From assembly GCA_024635585.1 (NCBI GenBank), contig JAGXIP010000260.1, positions 1-34,650 of the forward strand: a stretch of DNA of 34,650 nt. Reading direction: 5' to 3'. This DNA is from Saccharicrinis sp. Lineage in GTDB: Bacteria; Bacteroidota; Bacteroidia; Bacteroidales; Marinilabiliaceae. Position numbers and translations under genes: made by a program. Below the pieces are notes generated by a model. The model had not been told where the DNA came from, searched no databases, and worked only from the letters and a program-made list of their open reading frames with translations. This document shows, piece after piece, positions 32,669-34,650 of the stretch; positions within the stretch are counted from its first letter, which is position 1, and each line of letters begins with the position of its first letter.

Positions 32669-33889
32669 TTACCCAAACATCTGCGTTACCTTACTTATTC
32701 CTTGGACCAAACGGTCAATTTCGTCTTTGGTATTGTAAACAGCAAACGAAGCTCTTAGTGTTCCAGGTATGCCAAAGAAATCCATGATGGGCTGTGCACA
32801 ATGGTGTCCTGTACGCACGGCCAGTCCCATTTTATCCAACATAGTACCCATATCAAAAGGATGAATGTTATTTACCAAAAAAGAGATAACACTAGCCTTA
32901 TTATCTGCTGTACCTATGATTCTCATGCCGGGAATTTTCAAAAATTCCTTGGTGGCATAGTCGAGCAACTCATCTTCGTAGCTTTGTATATTTTCTAAAC
33001 CTAACTCACTTACAAAGTCAATTGCCTCGCCCAAGCCTATGCACCCGGCAATATTGGGTGTGCCTGCTTCAAATTTAAAAGGTAACTCGTTGTAGGTGGT
33101 TTCTTCGAAAGTAACGGTTTTTATCATTTCGCCGCCCCCCTGCCATGGCTCCATCTCATTAAGTAACTTTTCTTTTCCGTAAAGAACACCTGTTCCCGTA
33201 GGGCCATAAATTTTATGCCCCGAAAAAACCATAAAATCCAAATCAAGTGCTTGTACATCTACTTTAATATGCTGAACAGCCTGTGCAGCATCTACCATAA
33301 TCAGCGAACCGTTGGCGTGTGCTTTTTGTGTTAACTCGGCTATGGGATTTATTGTTCCCAAAGCATTGGAAACGTAGCTTACCGCCACCAGTTTTGTTTT
33401 TGGAGAAAGCAGTTTGTCGAATTCTTCCAAAATAAGCTCGCCGTTTTTGTTGATGGGTATCACCTTTAAAACGGCCTTGCGCCTTTTACACATCATCTGC
33501 CAAGGAACAATATTAGAGTGGTGTTCCATGGTCGAAATGATAATTTCGTCGCCCGGTTTCATATAGCTTTCGCCAAATGAGTTGGCTAACAGGTTAATGG
33601 CTCCAGTAGCACCAGAAGTAAAAATTACCTCGTGTGAGTGTGTTGCATTGATAAACAGTTGCACTTTCTGGCGTGCTTCTTCGTACGCGGTGGTGGCTTG
33701 GTTGCTTAAATAGTGTACCCCACGGTGTATATTGCTGTTAAGCTTTTCGTAAACCTCCGTAACCTTGTTAACCACCCTGCGCGGTTTGTGCATGGTGGCA
33801 GCATTATCGAAATAAGCCAAAGGCTTACCGTAAATAACGCTCTCAAGTATGGGAAACTGCTCTCGTATGTTGGGTATGTTCAATGGCAT
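32669..33889 (-). CDS. sufS: Cysteine desulfurase SufS
   Basis: 406 residues from the ATG at 33889. A reading 31 residues longer starts at 33982, but that extension (with PYLLSKSLLSKNKQ) is not family-like. With the chosen start the pyridoxal-phosphate lysine is K226 (SGHKIYG) and the catalytic cysteine C364 (RTGHHCAQP), the same numbers as in E. coli SufS, which supports it. The protein takes sulfur from cysteine for Fe-S cluster assembly. Other motifs are YFDNAATMHKP and EHHSNIVPWQ, containing the histidine that stacks on the cofactor. It belongs to the group sufD, sufS, sufE, DUF59. The sufD-sufS spacer of 204 bases carries two palindromes. Confidence 0.96.
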   Translation of the reverse strand: MPLNIPNIREQFPILESVIYGKPLAYFDNAATMHKPRRVVNKVTEVYEKLNSNIHRGVHYLSNQATTAYEEARQKVQLFINATHSHEVIFTSGATGAINLLANSFGESYMKPGDEIIISTMEHHSNIVPWQMMCKRRKAVLKVIPINKNGELILEEFDKLLSPKTKLVAVSYVSNALGTINPIAELTQKAHANGSLIMVDAAQAVQHIKVDVQALDLDFMVFSGHKIYGPTGTGVLYGKEKLLNEMEPWQGGGEMIKTVTFEETTYNELPFKFEAGTPNIAGCIGLGEAIDFVSELGLENIQSYEDELLDYATKEFLKIPGMRIIGTADNKASVISFLVNNIHPFDMGTMLDKMGLAVRTGHHCAQPIMDFFGIPGTLRASFAVYNTKDEIDRLVQGISKVTQMFG

Positions 33890-33943
33890 TTGTTTATTTT
33901 TAGACAAAAGACTTTTAGATAAGAGATATGGAATGAAATGACA

Positions 33944-33974
33944 TCCCGCCAACTTATATTTATTTTTGGCGGGA
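33944..33974. repeat. Inverted repeat in the sufD-sufS spacer
   Basis: TCCCGCCAA (33944-33952) and TTGGCGGGA (33966-33974), perfect 9-bp arms around 13 AT-rich bases. No T-tract follows on the minus strand, so it is not a standard terminator. It may be REP-like or may shape mRNA stability between sufD and sufS. Confidence 0.55.
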
Positions 33975-33984
33975 AGAGACAAAA

Positions 33985-34004
33985 CCTGTTTGCCGGCAGA
34001 CAGG
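33985..34004. repeat. REP-like palindrome in the sufD-sufS spacer
   Basis: CCTGTTTGCC followed directly by GGCAGACAGG, palindromic except for one pair that can wobble. Its arms resemble those of the hairpin at 11044-11086 (CCTGCCT/AGGCAGG), pointing to a repeat family in this genome. Confidence 0.55.
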
Positions 34005-34093
34005 GACTTCCCCGCTTAGCTGATTTCAATCATTTTCTTGGGCTTACGCTTCGCAACCGCTAAATCTTCACACGTACATGTGTATATTTTCGA

Positions 34094-34630
34094 TTACTTG
34101 CACGAAAAGCTTGATTCGGCATCATTATCGCATAAAACACAGGAGTTGCATTTGTTTAATTCTCCTCTGAACACCGCTTCAACCAAATTTCTTATTTGGT
34201 CGCGAACGGCTTCTACCCTTATTTTTTCCACGGCTTCGTAAGCAAAGGCATACATCAGCAATATGCGTGCTTCATCAACACCAATACCTCTTGAGCGAAG
34301 ATAAAACATGGCTTTTTTATCCAGCTGACCCACGGTTGCGCCATGCGAGCATTTTACGTCGTCGGCATAAATTTCAAGCATGGGTTTGGTGTACATCTTG
34401 GCCGTATCTGTAAGCAACAAATTGTCGTTTCGCTGAAAGGCATTTGTTTTTTGCGCGTCCTTGCGTACCATGATTTTTCCTGCAAAAGCTGCTGTAGAGG
34501 CATCGTCCAGAACACCTTTGAACAGTTCCTCACTAAAACAGTTGGGTTTTGCGTGGTCGATGTACGAGAAGTTATCTACATGCTGGTTTTTATCGGATAT
34601 AAACAAGCCATACACATGCGCTTCGCAATG
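34094..34630 (-). CDS. sufD: Fe-S cluster assembly protein SufD, C-terminal part
   Basis: 178 residues of the SufBCD scaffold subunit SufD, cut by the right contig end. The conserved C-terminal half is present: HCEAHVYGLFI, HAKPNCFSEELFKGVLDD, GKIMVRKDAQKTNAFQ, LEIYADDVKCSHGATVGQLD and FYLRSRGIGVDEARILL. After the usual C-terminal helix ending FRGEL, a short tail NKCNSCVLCDNDAESSFSCK adds four cysteines. The true N-terminus lies outside. The apparent start residues MCIRDR come from the sequencing adapter at 34632-34650. sufB and sufC would be expected to the right of the edge. Confidence 0.94.
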   Translation of the reverse strand, partial: HCEAHVYGLFISDKNQHVDNFSYIDHAKPNCFSEELFKGVLDDASTAAFAGKIMVRKDAQKTNAFQRNDNLLLTDTAKMYTKPMLEIYADDVKCSHGATVGQLDKKAMFYLRSRGIGVDEARILLMYAFAYEAVEKIRVEAVRDQIRNLVEAVFRGELNKCNSCVLCDNDAESSFSCK

Positions 34631-34631
34631 C

Positions 34632-34650
34632 CTGTCTCTTATACACATCT
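34632..34650. other. Untrimmed Tn5/Nextera adapter (mosaic end)
   Basis: The last 19 bases, CTGTCTCTTATACACATCT, are identical to the Tn5 mosaic-end sequence used in Nextera libraries. Lying exactly at the contig end, they are library-preparation sequence left in the assembly and not part of the genome. Read on the minus strand they give the well-known artefact peptide start MCIRD. Confidence 0.97.

Noticed and set aside
33890..33982. 31-residue N-terminal extension of SufS
   Set aside because: The extension is not family-like. With the ATG at 33889 the catalytic residues fall at K226 and C364, as in E. coli SufS.
34632..34648. Protein start MCIRDR for sufD
   Set aside because: It is the translation of the Tn5/Nextera mosaic end, not genomic sequence. 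The coding part is listed only to 34630.

Overview
The window looks like a contig end from a Bacteroidota genome, most likely order Marinilabiliales or close to it. The signs are a GSCFA protein, a PorT-type outer-membrane barrel, the run sigma-54 regulator / LptE / tetratricopeptide protein / SecG / GroES / GroEL, a eukaryote-type (GT3) glycogen synthase, AT-rich leaders with little Shine-Dalgarno signal, and one full promoter of the Bacteroidota form TTTG-N19-TAnnTTTG upstream of the dipeptidyl peptidase. The assignment rests on family knowledge, not on a search.

Layout. 1-1169: start of argS (cut by the left edge) and a RelE/ParE-type toxin-antitoxin pair. 1282-5170: a secreted MORN-like/TonB-C protein overlapping an outer-membrane barrel gene, then a periplasmic dipeptidyl peptidase IV. 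5386-10903: groES-groEL, and a cluster of sigma-54 activator, lptE, a TPR protein and secG, all on the minus strand. 11295-13310: glycogen branching enzyme on the plus strand. 13311-13631: repeat-rich spacer. 13632-19992: siaC and siaB homologues on the minus strand, divergent from a TerB-ABC-permease fusion and a SiaA-like membrane phosphatase on the plus strand. 20047-29450: glycogen genes on the minus strand: a GT3-GT35 synthase/phosphorylase fusion, a CBM48 mini-protein, a GH57 protein, a GT4 glycosyltransferase and a debranching enzyme. 29636-34630: GSCFA protein, queG, a DUF59 Fe-S assembly protein, sufE, sufS and the 3' part of sufD. The last 19 bases are a Tn5/Nextera adapter, not genome.

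How the genes work together. The glycogen genes form a near-complete cycle of chain elongation, branching, phosphorolysis, debranching and possible alpha-glucan hydrolysis, without glgC or a GT5 GlgA in the window. The suf genes supply Fe-S clusters, and the neighbouring QueG needs two 4Fe-4S clusters. The most unusual unit is the sia-like locus. In Pseudomonas, SiaB phosphorylates SiaC, SiaA dephosphorylates it, and SiaC controls the diguanylate cyclase SiaD. Here kinase, phosphoprotein and phosphatase are all present, but no cyclase is seen, and a large ABC transporter with an N-terminal TerB-like domain stands in the locus instead. I infer an alternative partner-switch whose output is the transporter.

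No tRNA, rRNA, CRISPR array or insertion sequence was recognised. Several intergenic regions carry REP-like palindromes and short repeats with a period of about 7 bases.
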